Assembly: GCA_030145385.1 (NCBI GenBank)
Contig: JAQYVU010000001.1
Location: 62,001-126,000 of the forward strand
DNA length: 64,000 bases
Direction: 5' to 3'
DNA from: Desulfococcaceae bacterium
GTDB lineage: Bacteria; Desulfobacterota; Desulfobacteria; Desulfobacterales; Desulfosalsimonadaceae
Shown here: positions 8,610 through 16,778 of the stretch, piece by piece
Position numbering within the stretch: the stretch's first letter is position 1
How the letters are laid out: every line of letters starts with the position of its first letter
Position numbers and translations under genes: made by a program
The notes under the pieces: model-generated
What the model was told of the DNA's origin: nothing
What the model saw: the letters and a program-made list of their open reading frames with translations, nothing else
The model's database searches: none

Positions 8610-9458
8610 TTATTTTTTTGCAATGCACAGCAATGAACCGCCAAACGGTAAATTTATATTTTGGTTAATCAGAACCTGTTCAGCCTGATTGATTTTATAA
8701 AAAATGGAATTCATGGCTCGGCTAATATTGAGAAGCGTTGATGGGTCAGATGTTTTTTTTAAACGGGAAGCCACCATTACCGGCAAAAGAAAGGTCATAA
8801 AAGATGTCATCCGGATAATCTTAAAACCGGCTTTTTTTAATTTTCTGCGTAATTCACGATTAGAATATCGACGCTTATGACAGGCCATATCATCATAGGT
8901 TGACCACAGACGCTTATGTTGTGGAACGGTTAAAATCAAACCTCCGTTATCCCTAAGTGCTTTGTGGATATTTTGCAGCGCAAGAGTGTCATCGTCGATA
9001 TGCTCTAATACATCAAAGCTGCCGATAACATCAAATTCAGACTCAAACGGAAAACGGCAAATATCAGCCTGGATCAGATTGGCATGCGGAACTCGTTTTA
9101 CTGCATAATATAGAGCGGAGAGATAGATTTCAGATCCGGTCACATCCATGCGCGGATTGTCTGCTGAAATCGCTTCAAGCACATTCCCGGTGCCGCAACC
9201 GATTTCACAATAATTTCGGGCGGCAGGAAAATATTTTTTAAGGCATTGTATGAGTAACTTATTTCTGCTTTTGAACCAGAAATGAATGGGTTCGATTTTA
9301 TATAGTGTTTCAAAAAGACTTTTGTCGAATCCTTCATTTTGAATGGCCAGTTCAGGAGCAAAGACAGAAAATCGTGCTGATATTTCAGGGTGATATCCTG
9401 AAACGGAATAAGGACGTTTGGGATTTTTGTGAGGGTTATCTTGAGAGAGTTGTTTCAT
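8610..9458 (-). CDS. Class I SAM-dependent methyltransferase
   Basis: A 282-residue enzyme with CEIGCGTGN at about 84-92 (motif I), VTGSEIYLSAL (motif II), IGSFDVLEHIDDDT (the acidic loop and LEH signature) and LILTVPQHKRLW. The segment WSTYDDMACHKRRYS is typical of a methyltransferase subfamily found next to glycosyltransferases. This intact gene is the template that identifies the decayed copy at 3043-3395, so the locus once carried two paralogues. The target is unknown. It is flanked by a repeat-bearing gap downstream and by a 119-base gap upstream that separates it from the PQQ-repeat gene. Confidence 0.85.
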   Translation of the reverse strand: MKQLSQDNPHKNPKRPYSVSGYHPEISARFSVFAPELAIQNEGFDKSLFETLYKIEPIHFWFKSRNKLLIQCLKKYFPAARNYCEIGCGTGNVLEAISADNPRMDVTGSEIYLSALYYAVKRVPHANLIQADICRFPFESEFDVIGSFDVLEHIDDDTLALQNIHKALRDNGGLILTVPQHKRLWSTYDDMACHKRRYSNRELRRKLKKAGFKIIRMTSFMTFLLPVMVASRLKKTSDPSTLLNISRAMNSIFYKINQAEQVLINQNINLPFGGSLLCIAKK

Positions 9459-9577
9459 TTATTGATTTTTGAGTTAAGATTTTCCAATGTTTTTTCTATA
9501 GTCTCTATTTGTAAAAAAAAGCATGTCATTGAGTTTTATGTAGGGCTGCAATTATATTAATTAAGCATGGTCTTTCA

Positions 9578-11521
9578 CTATTGAAAAACGGAGTCAATAA
9601 AGCAGCTAGGCCCCGGATCGGGATTGGGGTCTTTTTCGGTTTCTGCGACCGTGGTGAAAGTAAATGAATAGGTTAATTCGCTGGCAGTGCCATCACCTTC
9701 TGTTTCTTCTTGTGTCATATACTTAATTGATGCAGTGTACCTGGATCCAAATTCCAAAGATTCTTCATCGTTTAATCGGGTAAAAACCGCAGAAATGTGA
9801 TAGCCGGAGTTGTTGTAGCGGTTCCATTCTAAAGTCGCGATTCCTTCAATCGTTTCATTGCCGCTGCCCACATCGATCCTGGACAAAGTAAAAGAATCGG
9901 CTTGAATTTGTGATGATTCAATGTTCGGCGAAAAATTTATTTTGAATTGACTGGTGTCAACCGCAACATCAAAGAGATCACCTGCCGAATCATGTGCCGG
10001 ATCACTTGAAATGACGTCCGGGATGATGATGTTTTCGGCAGCACCAGTATGACGGGCATTATAATGAAACATCGGCCAACTGCTGTCAGCCGCCTGCATA
10101 TTCCCGGGGTTTACGGCATACAGGCAATTATCTCTGGAACCGAAATAAATGGTTCCGTCACTGTCTATGGTCGGTGACGATTCAATGATATCATCATTGG
10201 TTTTGAAAACCCAGTCATTCCGATTCGGATCATCATATTCAGGGGATTGCAGCGCATAGAAATTCCCATCTTTTGAGCCAACGTATAGTACCGGATCTTT
10301 TGAATTCACAACGCCAATGGCCGGAGATGAATTTATATCCGCCGGCGGGGAAGTTCTGCTTGTCCAGTTACCAACAGCGGTGTCTTTATTTAAAGTAAAT
10401 AGATATCCGTCCCATGATCCGACATAAACATTACCATCCGGTCCAATGGCCGGAGATGAATAAAAGCCGGTTCCGCCATCGAACTCCCATTTTTTAGATC
10501 CATCGATATTTAAACAGAACAAATTAAATTGATATTCATTTGCAGTTCCGGTTTTGCATTCACCGATATAAATACGGCCTGCATTGTCAATTGCCGGTGA
10601 ACCATAAACTTCCGCATTGGTTTCAAATACCCATTTTTTAGTACCGTTATTTGCCGCAAGAGCATAGACATGTTTGTCAAGAGAACCAAAATAAACAACC
10701 GGTTCAATCCCGTCATGCCCGAGAGCCGGCGAAGATATAATTTTATCTCCGGTTTCAAATTTCCATTTATAAGTTCCGCTGGTTGCATTAATCGCATACA
10801 TATGATTATCACTGGATCCGACATATACCGTTCGTCCGTCAGCACTTATGGCGGGTGATGAATATATAAAGTTGCCGATATTAAAAGACCATTTTTTGTT
10901 ACCGCTGGGACTTACTGCATAAAGGTTACCATCAGCTGACCCAAAATAAATTGTACCATCCGACCCGACTGCCGGCGAAGAGTTGATTTCACCATTGGTC
11001 ATAAAGCGCCAAATCTCCTGGCCTGTATCCGGGTCAATGGCATACAGATTGCGATCATCAGATCCGATATATACGGTGCCGTCAATGCCAATGGCTGCAG
11101 ATGAGTCAATGTCGTTCTGGGTTTCAAATTTCCATTTTGCAACGATTAATTTTGTCGGTTTAGATTGACTGGTAATGCCAATTATTTTTACGATAGAGCA
11201 AGATGGTTGAAAGTAGCCAGCTTCATAGGTATGCGTAAATGTGTGGGAATATAATGTCGATGCGACGGTTTCAGTGGGAGAGCCGTCGCCAAAATCAACT
11301 GTGTAGCTTGTCGGCTGAGAGGTCCCGGCACTTGTAACACAGACCAGTTGCACCTCAAGGGGGGCGACTCCGGATGAAGGTACCGAAGAGATGGTAATGG
11401 TAGCGGCAAAGATGTTTTCAGTCCATGTTGTGCATGCAGCAATGAAAACCAGAAAGCATATCAGGATCGGATTCAATCGCGAAGATGATTTAGCCATAAT
11501 GATGGTAATCCTTATAATCAT
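9578..11521 (-). CDS. Exported PKD plus PQQ-like beta-propeller protein
   Basis: The N-terminus has a hydrophobic segment (ILICFLVFIAAC, about 19-30) ending in IAAC, which satisfies the lipobox pattern; signal peptidase I cleavage near IFAAT is the alternative. A PKD domain (PSSGVAPLEVQL, VDFGDGSPTE) covers about 40-128. Seven or eight propeller blades follow to about 490, each with SSPAIG..DGTIYFGS.DGNLYA wording, then an Ig-like region (about 500-625) of the Big_5 type (DTSQFKINFSPNIES). The tail is PNPDPGPSCFIDSVFQ, reminiscent of a shortened CFIATA-type C-terminal tail. A start at ATG 11497 (MAKSSSRLN) is as good as 11521. Role: probably surface or periplasmic binding; no enzyme motif is seen. 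Confidence 0.85.
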   Translation of the reverse strand: MIIRITIIMAKSSSRLNPILICFLVFIAACTTWTENIFAATITISSVPSSGVAPLEVQLVCVTSAGTSQPTSYTVDFGDGSPTETVASTLYSHTFTHTYEAGYFQPSCSIVKIIGITSQSKPTKLIVAKWKFETQNDIDSSAAIGIDGTVYIGSDDRNLYAIDPDTGQEIWRFMTNGEINSSPAVGSDGTIYFGSADGNLYAVSPSGNKKWSFNIGNFIYSSPAISADGRTVYVGSSDNHMYAINATSGTYKWKFETGDKIISSPALGHDGIEPVVYFGSLDKHVYALAANNGTKKWVFETNAEVYGSPAIDNAGRIYIGECKTGTANEYQFNLFCLNIDGSKKWEFDGGTGFYSSPAIGPDGNVYVGSWDGYLFTLNKDTAVGNWTSRTSPPADINSSPAIGVVNSKDPVLYVGSKDGNFYALQSPEYDDPNRNDWVFKTNDDIIESSPTIDSDGTIYFGSRDNCLYAVNPGNMQAADSSWPMFHYNARHTGAAENIIIPDVISSDPAHDSAGDLFDVAVDTSQFKINFSPNIESSQIQADSFTLSRIDVGSGNETIEGIATLEWNRYNNSGYHISAVFTRLNDEESLEFGSRYTASIKYMTQEETEGDGTASELTYSFTFTTVAETEKDPNPDPGPSCFIDSVFQ

Positions 11522-11605
11522 ATTTAAATTAATATCAGCTTTAAATTATAAGATATAATTAATCAATAGTCAAAGAAAAAGAAAACCCAAGCCCACAGCC
11601 TGATT

Positions 11606-11763
11606 AGCCGCAGACTCACGCAGACTCACGCAGACGCAAATACAAATTTTTCAGGCTTGGTTTTAATGGTACACTTAAAATTTTCAAAACAAAATTAAAC
11701 ATTATGCGGTATTCAGTTTGAATGTTTAAACCATCTGCGTTTATCTGCGTGAGTCTGCGACCA
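11606..11763. repeat. MITE-like dispersed element with terminal inverted repeats (copy 1)
   Basis: The left end at 11607-11635 (GCCGCAGACTCACGCAGA, with the GACTCACGCA unit doubled) is the inverse of the right end at 11731-11762 (TCTGCGTGAGTCTGCGACC). The 95 bases between are non-coding. The same ends in the same order bound a similar-sized element at 59120-59284, and isolated left ends occur at 61344 and 61984. The flanking interval 11522-12012 holds no intact gene. Confidence 0.8.
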
Positions 11764-11782
11764 ATTTATTGTTTAAAAAGGA

Positions 11783-11939
11783 CTTCGCCCGAGTGGTCAC
11801 CTTGCGAGCATGGATATATCTTTGCAGAACAAAAGACCCTGTACTTGTGGAGTCCGCAGGTGACAGTGCCGCATTAAAAGAGTTGATTTTTCATCCTTTC
11901 GTTGATAACGATGTTCATGTTATTGAGATTGGAATCTGA
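11783..11939 (+). pseudogene. Possible fragment of a lost gene (unidentified)
   Basis: A frame without a start codon reads through about 50 codons to a TGA at 11937-11939, with protein-like composition (KDPVLVESAGDSAALKELIF, then HPFVDNDVHVIEIGI). It begins right after the dispersed element at 11606-11763. I do not recognise it; chance reading is possible. There is no ribosome-binding site or start. Confidence 0.25.
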
Positions 11940-12012
11940 GATGTAAATCAGATAATTACATAAACATAATGTATTATACAATCTAATTTTTAGGGGGTTA
12001 AAAAGGAGACCG

Positions 12013-12909
12013 ATGAAGTTTTTTTATCATTTTGTTATGGCAATGGTATTGGTTGTAATGTGTTGTGGTGGCTGCTCAAAGGATAGTAATAATACAGTGG
12101 AAGAGCTTAATAATAAAGCATTAAAGTTATTGCAGGTGAATCAGCCTGACAAAGCATTGGAAACTGTTACAGCTGCTTTGAAAAAAGCTGAAACTGAGTT
12201 GGGTGTTGAACATCATGAAACAGCTATGTGCTTGGAAACATTGGGAGTAGTTTACCAGGCGGTGAAAGAACCGCTAAAAGCAGAGTCAGCATATAAGCGT
12301 GCACTTTCGATTACATCTAAGGTGAAAGGTGAGGACAGTCTTGAATCAGCTAAAATATTAAATAATCTGGGCGCTCTTTTTTATTCCCAAAAACAATATG
12401 CATCCGCTGTCACCATTTATAAACAATCGCTTGCAATTGTAGAAAATATGTTCTCATCAGATGATCCGCGGCTGGAGTCGATCCGGAAAAATATTAAAAT
12501 ATGTGAAGACCTGCAAAACGGGAAATCGCCTTCGCAGATGGCTGGAACAGATGATTCTCAAAAATATGTTCAGGATTTGGTTCCGGATCAAGTCAAACAG
12601 TCCATGTTGTCACAGATGGCAAAACATAATATTGTCTTAACTGATTTATCCCCCCGGTCACCGGTAAGGATTAATAATAAAGGCATTGTTTTCCCATATC
12701 ATGCGTTAAAACAAGGTGATGATAGTGATGCGGTTCAGGAAATTGTTGTTTTATTCGCTTCCATTGCCAATCCGGAAAATCAGGGCGCCTTTATTTTTCA
12801 GAACTGCAGGCTTATCTCATTTCAAAGTTATTTAAGTGCTTTGAAAACAGGCGGTGTCGCACAGTTGAAAAAGGAATTGATAGAAGTTTTTCCTGATCTT
12901 TATTCTTAA
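12013..12909 (+). CDS. TPR-repeat lipoprotein
   Basis: A 298-residue exported protein. The N-terminal signal (hydrophobic 5-18) ends in CCGGCSKDS, a lipobox-like CGGC with an unusual Cys at -3. Three tetratricopeptide repeats of the kinesin-light-chain/TPR_12 kind follow at about 30-160 (NNKALKLLQVNQPDKALETV; ETAMCLETLGVVYQAVKEPL; ESAKILNNLGALFYSQKQYA). The C-terminal 120 residues (from DLVPDQVKQSML) form an unrecognised domain. GGAG at 12006-12009 is a good ribosome-binding site for the ATG at 12013. It is a single-gene unit closed by the terminator at 13026-13056. Likely a protein-interaction lipoprotein of the cell envelope; specific function unknown. Confidence 0.85.
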   Translation: MKFFYHFVMAMVLVVMCCGGCSKDSNNTVEELNNKALKLLQVNQPDKALETVTAALKKAETELGVEHHETAMCLETLGVVYQAVKEPLKAESAYKRALSITSKVKGEDSLESAKILNNLGALFYSQKQYASAVTIYKQSLAIVENMFSSDDPRLESIRKNIKICEDLQNGKSPSQMAGTDDSQKYVQDLVPDQVKQSMLSQMAKHNIVLTDLSPRSPVRINNKGIVFPYHALKQGDDSDAVQEIVVLFASIANPENQGAFIFQNCRLISFQSYLSALKTGGVAQLKKELIEVFPDLYS

Positions 12910-13025
12910 ATTGTACCCGTTCACGGGATCGAAATTATTAATTTTTCATAAACCACTGGCCTGTGAACGATTACCTTAAATTTGTATTTGTCACAGTTCT
13001 AATCCGTGCCGGCAGGATTAAAAAA

Positions 13026-13056
13026 GGGCAGGTCTATAAGACCCGCCCTTTTTTTT
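13026..13056 (+). terminator. Rho-independent terminator after the TPR lipoprotein gene
   Basis: GGGC-A-GGTCT pairs with AGACC-C-GCCC (13026-13048, ATA loop, one mismatch) and is followed directly by eight T residues. It lies about 117 bases past the stop at 12909. Confidence 0.9.
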
Positions 13057-13165
13057 GATTGACTAATCGTACAATACGTGGCATTATTAGCCTTGAAATT
13101 ATAACATAAAATGTATTAATTTTATTCCAAATAACAACAGGCTTGATGATGCCCTAAGTCAATTT

Positions 13166-14359
13166 TTAGATATTTTGTAAAATAAAATTTAACAACTTCT
13201 TAACTTTTACTTTGTAATCCATTTTTTGTAATGCATATTTTCTCATAATTTCAGGCGTTCTTTTGCCATATTTATTGTAAATGTCATTTTTAAATTTTAT
13301 TAATAGATCCATATCTACAGGATTGTCATCAGGGGGTAATCTTAAACATAAAGGAAATCCATTTTTGATATCCTCATCAAAATGGGAGATTACAAATGGT
13401 ATTCCCCTTGACATATATTCTCTGACTTTGAGTGTTGAAGCGGAATTTAATTTTTTTCTATGAATACCAAGTGTTCCGATAGCTATGTCCATTTTGTCAA
13501 ACAATTTATCCAGATCGTAACCAAATTTTAAACCGTGTAATATGATCTTGTGTTTTTTGTTTATTGCCTTTACCAAATCAATAATGCCCTGATTTACTGT
13601 ACCAACAATATTTAATTCAATCTTCACATTGCCATTGTAGGCTTTTATCCCGCTCAATAATCTGTCGGCACCTTGCCATAATGGAAAAAATGAACTGACG
13701 AATATTATTTTTAATTTATCAGTTTTTTGTGCTGCAAATGATTTAATCGGCAGCGTATCAACATTTACGCCATTTGTAAGGATGAAAGAGGGTATTTTTT
13801 TTTGTGCCCTTACAATTTCATATTCAGCAATTTCGGAAGTAACCCCAATAATGGCATCAATATTTTTAAAAAATATGTTTGCTTTTATAGATTCTATTAA
13901 AGTCCTTATCCTTGATAAACCCGATTTATTCGCAATTAACTCATCTGTCTCTTTGGTGTTGTGTTCACTGATAAAAAAAATATTTGGGGATACTTTTTTA
14001 GGATTAAATGGAAACGGAATTTCCAGCATATTGTATCTGAAAATAATTACATCAGGTTTAAAGATGTTTATTTCCCGGTATGCCGCTTTAAAAACAGGTC
14101 TTATGCGAAAAAATGGTACAATAATGCCGGGTTGAGAAATAAGTTCAGGGAAAGCAGTCCTGACATTTACTTGTTCAAAGTAATCGGTTTTTCGGTTTTC
14201 GGCAGTTTTGTTTTCCATGCGCCCAAGGTTCAAATGTACCCCTTTGAATCGGATATCGGACTCATTGCAAATATCATACATGGATTTGCAAAATTGAATA
14301 ATTTTTTTTGAAACTCCTAATGACATACCAACATGAAATGAGATGTACAGAATTTTCAA
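13166..14359 (-). CDS. GT4-type glycosyltransferase, paralogue of 49117-50349
   Basis: A 397-residue GT-B fold protein. The N-terminal half opens MKILYISFHVGMSLGVSKK; the acceptor/donor linker contains ISEHNTKETDE and AIIGVTSEIAEYE; the C-terminal half has LTNGVNVDTL, IIFVSSFFPLWQGADRLL, IVGTVNQG and VREYMSRGIPFVISHFDED. That last segment corresponds to the EX7E-type nucleotide-sugar site of GT4 enzymes, although the classic E-G-x-P wording is absent. The same unusual wording (IIGVTNEIIEYE, WHGVDRL, TREYTARGLPYVLAYDD) occurs in the protein at 49117-50349. It is transcribed divergently from the GT4 gene at 14560, so promoters for both lie in the 190-base gap. Confidence 0.82.
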   Translation of the reverse strand: MKILYISFHVGMSLGVSKKIIQFCKSMYDICNESDIRFKGVHLNLGRMENKTAENRKTDYFEQVNVRTAFPELISQPGIIVPFFRIRPVFKAAYREINIFKPDVIIFRYNMLEIPFPFNPKKVSPNIFFISEHNTKETDELIANKSGLSRIRTLIESIKANIFFKNIDAIIGVTSEIAEYEIVRAQKKIPSFILTNGVNVDTLPIKSFAAQKTDKLKIIFVSSFFPLWQGADRLLSGIKAYNGNVKIELNIVGTVNQGIIDLVKAINKKHKIILHGLKFGYDLDKLFDKMDIAIGTLGIHRKKLNSASTLKVREYMSRGIPFVISHFDEDIKNGFPLCLRLPPDDNPVDMDLLIKFKNDIYNKYGKRTPEIMRKYALQKMDYKVKVKKLLNFILQNI

Positions 14360-14559
14360 ATTTGAGCTCCTTAATTTATAACGTCCCGTTGAAACCTTTT
14401 ATTGTATGTGGTATGTGAGATATCACTCTGATAAGTTTAGAATTGTTTATAGAAGATAGAGCAAAGCCTGTCCAGAAAAATTATGTTAAATGTTTTAACC
14501 GATGATAACATAAATCAAAATTTTTATTTAAATGCGATCCTGATTGTGGAGTGTTTATT

Positions 14560-15681
14560 TTGAAAATCTTATTTGTTGTTCCCGGCCTTAACAAAACCGG
14601 GCCGAATATTGTTGTATATAATATAATAAAGTATTTAGACAGACAAAGGTTCGAACCCATTGTTTTGCGGCTTTTAGATAATAAGAGAAATACCTTTTTA
14701 AAACAATTTGAAGAACTGAATATACCAATTTATTCCATGAATCTTTCAACACAAGGCAGCCTTTTTTTTTCTTCAAAAAAAATAAAATCAGCCATTAACA
14801 AAATTGATCCTGATATTATTCATTCACATTGTACACTACCTGATTGCTTCTGTGCTATACATTGTTCTGAGAAAAACCTGATCAGTACAATTCATAACAA
14901 TCCTTTTAATATTGCTTATCGGTATGGCAATTTTTTTGGCAAAATCATCTTATATTTCCATATTTCCATGTTGAAAAGAATCAGATATCGAGTAGCATGT
15001 TCAAAGACACTTGCGGTTATGCTTTCTGAAAAACATAATATAAAGTTTGATTATGTTGGAAATGGTGTCGATACGGATAATTTCAAACCGGGCATTCCGA
15101 AAAATAAGGCTGCGATAAGAAAAAAACTGAACCTGCCTGATGATAAAATTATTTTAATATCTGTAGGCGCATTGTCCGCTCTAAAAGATCCTGTGACTAT
15201 TATCAAAGCTTTTAAAAACAGTAAATTGGCAAAAAAAGCATGTTTGCTTTTCCTGGGGGATGGAGACCTATTCGATGAGTGTAACCGGTTAATAGCAGAA
15301 GATAATATTAGAATGCCAGGTAAGGTAAAAAATGTTTTGCCATATTTACAATCCGCTGATTACTTTATTTCTGCATCTCACACTGAGGGGTTGCCGAATT
15401 CAGTGTTGGAGGCATTCGCTTGTGGATTACCTGTGATATTATCTGATATTCCTCCCCACAAAGAATTCTTTGAATTAAATGGGAAAAACACAGGCAAGCT
15501 ATTTGAATCTTCCAATATTGAACAACTTATAAGACTATTTAACGGGGTCCCCTTTTTGGATTATGTTCAGATGGTTGAAAATACTCAAAAACTCGTCAAA
15601 GGACATTTGAGTGCTCAAATAATGGCAGAGGAATATATGAAAATATACATTATGCCTTGGCATAGTGGAAAGCACACGTGA
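14560..15681 (+). CDS. GT4 glycosyltransferase whose 3' end is overwritten by an IS remnant
   Basis: A GT-B protein: KILFVVPGLNKTGPNIVVYN, PDIIHSHCTLPD, YVGNGVDTDNFKP, LISVGALSALKDPVT, LGDGDLF and HTEGLPNSVLEAFACGLPVI, the EX7E donor-binding signature. The start is taken as TTG 14560, which has GGAG at 14548-14551 upstream; GTG 14551 in the same frame would overlap that site. The last residues (after MAEEYMKIY) are read from sequence belonging to an ISAs1 transposase remnant in another frame, so the native C-terminus has probably been replaced by a short foreign tail (IMPWHSGKHT). The catalytic core is complete and the enzyme may still work. Confidence 0.85.
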   Translation: MKILFVVPGLNKTGPNIVVYNIIKYLDRQRFEPIVLRLLDNKRNTFLKQFEELNIPIYSMNLSTQGSLFFSSKKIKSAINKIDPDIIHSHCTLPDCFCAIHCSEKNLISTIHNNPFNIAYRYGNFFGKIILYFHISMLKRIRYRVACSKTLAVMLSEKHNIKFDYVGNGVDTDNFKPGIPKNKAAIRKKLNLPDDKIILISVGALSALKDPVTIIKAFKNSKLAKKACLLFLGDGDLFDECNRLIAEDNIRMPGKVKNVLPYLQSADYFISASHTEGLPNSVLEAFACGLPVILSDIPPHKEFFELNGKNTGKLFESSNIEQLIRLFNGVPFLDYVQMVENTQKLVKGHLSAQIMAEEYMKIYIMPWHSGKHT

Positions 15682-15999
15682 AATAAAAGGTGAGTTAAGC
15701 CATGAGAGGCGGTATTATTTATCGAGCCTTGAATGCCATGCCAAGGAGTTTGGCAATTCAGTCAGGAGTTACTTGGGGATCGAGAATTTCGTTCATTGGG
15801 TATTAGGCATTGGTTTCAGGGAAGATGAGAGCAAAATTAGAAAAGGATCAGGACCGGAAAATTTTGCTGCCATCCGGCACATTGCTTTGAATTTGTTGTG
15901 AAAGGATAAAACGTTTAAAGGCAGTGTAAAGACAAAAAGGCTAAACGCAGCTGTGGATACGGATTATTTGGAGGCAGTCGTGCTCAGTTGTGCACGAAT
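15650..15999 (+). pseudogene. ISAs1-family transposase, C-terminal remnant
   Basis: The frame through 15665 reads ESTREIKGELSHERRYYLSS, then GIENFVHWVLGIGF, REDESKIRKGSGPENFAA and IRHIALNLL, the very characteristic C-terminal half of ISAs1/H-repeat transposases. A TGA at 15899-15901 interrupts it; the same frame continues with KDKTFKGSVKTKRLNAAVDT and DYLEAVVLS, again matching the family tail. The N-terminal two thirds of the transposase and any terminal inverted repeat are missing. The remnant overlaps the end of the glycosyltransferase gene at 15681. Confidence 0.85.
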
Positions 16000-16083
16000 A
16001 ATGAACACCATAGGAATGTTAGAATATTTACTTGCGTTGGCCCTGATAAAGGGCCTGTTAAAACTTGACATACAATATAGTTC

Positions 16084-16305
16084 GTGAGATACATTGAGGC
16101 GTCAAAAGCAATGTCTTATTGCTTTATTCCTGAACACCAACGTTTGTTCTCGGAAGCCAGATTCAAGACCGAGTGGGTCGCGCCGTTGATGGATAAGCTT
16201 TTCCGGGAGAAAAAAGTTTGGGCGCAATATCTAACCCAAATACTCCATTATTCAGTGGACGATTTGGCCACTACCGGGTTTTCAGAGCTGATGAACAAGA
16301 AATAA
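16084..16305 (+). pseudogene. Unidentified open frame, possibly a gene tail
   Basis: A 73-codon frame (GTG 16084, or ATG 16111) with protein-like composition: PEHQRLFSEARFKTEWVAPL, KKVWAQYLTQILHYSVDDL, TTGFSELMNKK. I do not recognise it. It lies between the IS remnant and an intact small membrane protein gene, has no ribosome-binding site, and looks like the 3' end of a gene whose beginning was lost with the IS event. It could also be a real small gene. Confidence 0.3.
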
Positions 16306-16325
16306 CGGATAAGCAACGGTATAAA

Positions 16326-16778
16326 ATGCATATCAAAAGCGATGAGACGGTAAGTAGTGAAAAACGCCTTCGGTATTCGATTCTTTTTATGATCGCGATA
16401 TCGATCATATCGCTTGGGCATACAATGATTTCAAAACTGCATGTACCCGCAAGCCTTGCGGAACACGCAATTTCAAAATACCAGAAAAGAATTGAAACTG
16501 CTAAACCTTTCCTGAAAGCCAACACGATCGTCGGCTATGCGACTGATGATTTGTTTGATAAGACAATAAACAAATTTGATCATGCATATAAATATACGGT
16601 ATCCAGTTATTGTATCGCTCCCATACTTCTTTCGGACTCAATCCATCACAAAACGATTATCGGCGATTTTCACAAGCCATTTTATTTAAATGAGTTAAGG
16701 CAAAACAAGTTAAAAATTATAAAAAACTTGGGTGGTGGATTGTTCATTTTGGATAATGTTGGATTAAATGATTATTGA
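16326..16778 (+). CDS. Small membrane-anchored protein, coupled to a GT-C-like gene
   Basis: From ATG 16326 the protein has 151 residues: a basic N-terminus, one membrane helix at about 16-35 (YSILFMIAISIISLGH) and an extracytoplasmic domain containing TIVGYATDDLFDK, YTVSSYCIAPILL and NLGGGLFILDN. A longer frame back to 16218 exists, but the extra residues overlap the upstream frame and look non-native. The gene overlaps the following polytopic protein by 11 bases, so they are translated together. I know of no named family; short proteins of this plan often neighbour GT-C proteins (recalled, unverified), suggesting an accessory role in periplasmic glycosylation. Confidence 0.6.
   Translation: MHIKSDETVSSEKRLRYSILFMIAISIISLGHTMISKLHVPASLAEHAISKYQKRIETAKPFLKANTIVGYATDDLFDKTINKFDHAYKYTVSSYCIAPILLSDSIHHKTIIGDFHKPFYLNELRQNKLKIIKNLGGGLFILDNVGLNDY

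Noticed and set aside
16065-16096. Promoter with TTGACA before the 73-codon frame
   Set aside because: No -10 at acceptable distance (best candidate 19 bases away and weak); the downstream frame itself is doubtful.
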